In this document: positions 63,397 through 64,000 of the stretch, in pieces
Numbering within the stretch: the stretch's first letter is position 1
Layout of the letters: each line of letters starts with the position of its first letter
Source: an uncultured Rhizobium sp.
GTDB taxonomy: Bacteria; Pseudomonadota; Alphaproteobacteria; Rhizobiales; Rhizobiaceae
NCBI GenBank assembly: GCA_945952315.1
Contig: CAMFIE010000004.1
Coordinates: forward strand, 124,001-188,000
Length of the DNA: 64,000 bases
Direction: 5' to 3'
Notes under the pieces: generated by a model
What the model saw: the letters and a program-made list of their open reading frames with translations, nothing else
The model's database searches: none
Told to the model about the DNA's origin: nothing
Made by a program: the position numbers and the translations under genes

Positions 63397-64000
63397 ATGG
63401 TCTTGCCGGATTTCATCACCGCTATAGCCCGCTCCATCGGATTCCTCAGCCGTATTCCGGTGCCCTCACGGTTTTTTGAAGGCGATGACGGGAGAATGGA
63501 CAAGACTCCTGCCGCTTTCGCTGTTGCGGGTCTTGTTGTCGCAGCCCTGCCCTGCTTCCTGCTTTTTGTCTTCGGCCAGAGCCATGCACCGATGCTCGCC
63601 GCCACACTCGCAACCGGTGTTCTGGTTTTCCTCACCGGCGCCCTGCATGAGGATGGATTGGGCGACACTGCCGACGGTCTCGGTGGCGGCAAGGATCGGG
63701 AACGCGCCCTGCTCATCATGAAAGACAGCCGTATTGGCTCCTATGGCGCGCTGGCACTCGGTCTTTCTTTGCTGGTGCGGGTGGCGGCACTCACAACCCT
63801 TCTTGCCCAGGGCTCAGCGCTTTTTGCATCCCTTGCGCTGCTTGCGTCGGCAAGCTTCAGCCGGGGCGCCATGGTCTGGCACTGGAACCGGCTTCCTCCC
63901 GCAAAGCCGGATGGCGTTGCCGCAAGCGTCGGCTCACCCGCCGACAGCGCGGCGCGGGTCGCGCTGCTTACCGGGATCGCCGCCGTGCTGCTATTCCTCA
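63397..64000 (+). CDS. cobS: Adenosylcobinamide-GDP ribazoletransferase, 3' end outside window
   Basis: The frame runs open to the last base, so the C terminus is missing. About 201 residues are visible: SIGFLSRIPVPSRFF near the start, several transmembrane helices, and the signature HEDGLGDTADGLGGGKDRERALLIMKDSRIGSYGA. CobS joins adenosylcobinamide-GDP to alpha-ribazole, the last step of cobalamin assembly. ATG 63397 with an upstream GGAT is my choice; the frame is open further back to GTG 63301 without family-like sequence. Confidence 0.92.
   Translation, partial: MVLPDFITAIARSIGFLSRIPVPSRFFEGDDGRMDKTPAAFAVAGLVVAALPCFLLFVFGQSHAPMLAATLATGVLVFLTGALHEDGLGDTADGLGGGKDRERALLIMKDSRIGSYGALALGLSLLVRVAALTTLLAQGSALFASLALLASASFSRGAMVWHWNRLPPAKPDGVAASVGSPADSAARVALLTGIAAVLLFL

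Overview
The window is core chromosome of an alphaproteobacterium of the Rhizobiaceae, most likely the Agrobacterium/Rhizobium group. The basis is a roughly 60% GC gene-dense sequence, a giant growth-pole-ring (GPR/RgsE-type) coiled-coil protein known from polar-growing Rhizobiales, a Usg-family protein, a one-cysteine DksA, CtrA-type TTAACCAT boxes and an alphaproteobacterial-style anti-Shine-Dalgarno small RNA. I see no insertion sequences, phage genes, tRNA/rRNA genes or CRISPR arrays, so this looks like vertically inherited housekeeping DNA. Species assignment is inference.

Layout. 1-5.2 kb: tail of a Pro/Gln-rich protein, dksA, a SixA-like phosphatase, the ycjX-ycjF pair and a secreted protein behind a CtrA-like box. 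5.2-7.7 kb: folate operon folP-folB-folK and a divergent secreted HExxH protein. 7.8-8.9 kb: a candidate small RNA with an anti-SD loop, a [2Fe-2S] ferredoxin and a stand-alone Hpt protein. 9.3-15.6 kb: gpr, about 2,114 residues, built largely of 11-residue repeats. 15.7-21 kb: a Mla-type lipid transport operon (mlaE-mlaF-mlaD-lipoprotein) and an MFS transporter. 21.2-27.3 kb: malic enzyme, a secreted protein, bluB behind a cobalamin riboswitch, and nadE. 27.4-38 kb: an LTA-synthase-like phosphoglycerol transferase, a GFA protein, class II DAHP synthase, glutathione reductase, rpiA, gph and a large L,D-transpeptidase. 38-46.4 kb: adjacent class II and class I fumarases, a diguanylate cyclase, and molybdenum-cofactor genes moaA, mobA and mobB with an EamA transporter inserted. 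46.5-51.6 kb: an EF-hand/Pro-Glu-repeat OmpA-like protein and an amino-acid ABC importer lacking an ATPase gene. 51.6-58.4 kb: small secreted, repair and redox genes. 58.5-64 kb: a DivJ/PleC-like kinase, translationally coupled ept-dgkA, and divergent cobT and cobS (cut by the window end).

Themes. Envelope and polar growth: gpr, L,D-transpeptidase, Mla system, OmpA-like protein, phosphoglycerol and phosphoethanolamine transferases, and dgkA to recycle diacylglycerol. Cofactors: folate, cobalamin lower ligand (bluB, cobT, cobS), Moco and NAD. Cell-cycle wiring: CtrA-like boxes, Hpt protein and DivJ/PleC-like kinase. All names rest on reading translated sequence and remembered family motifs; no database search was run.
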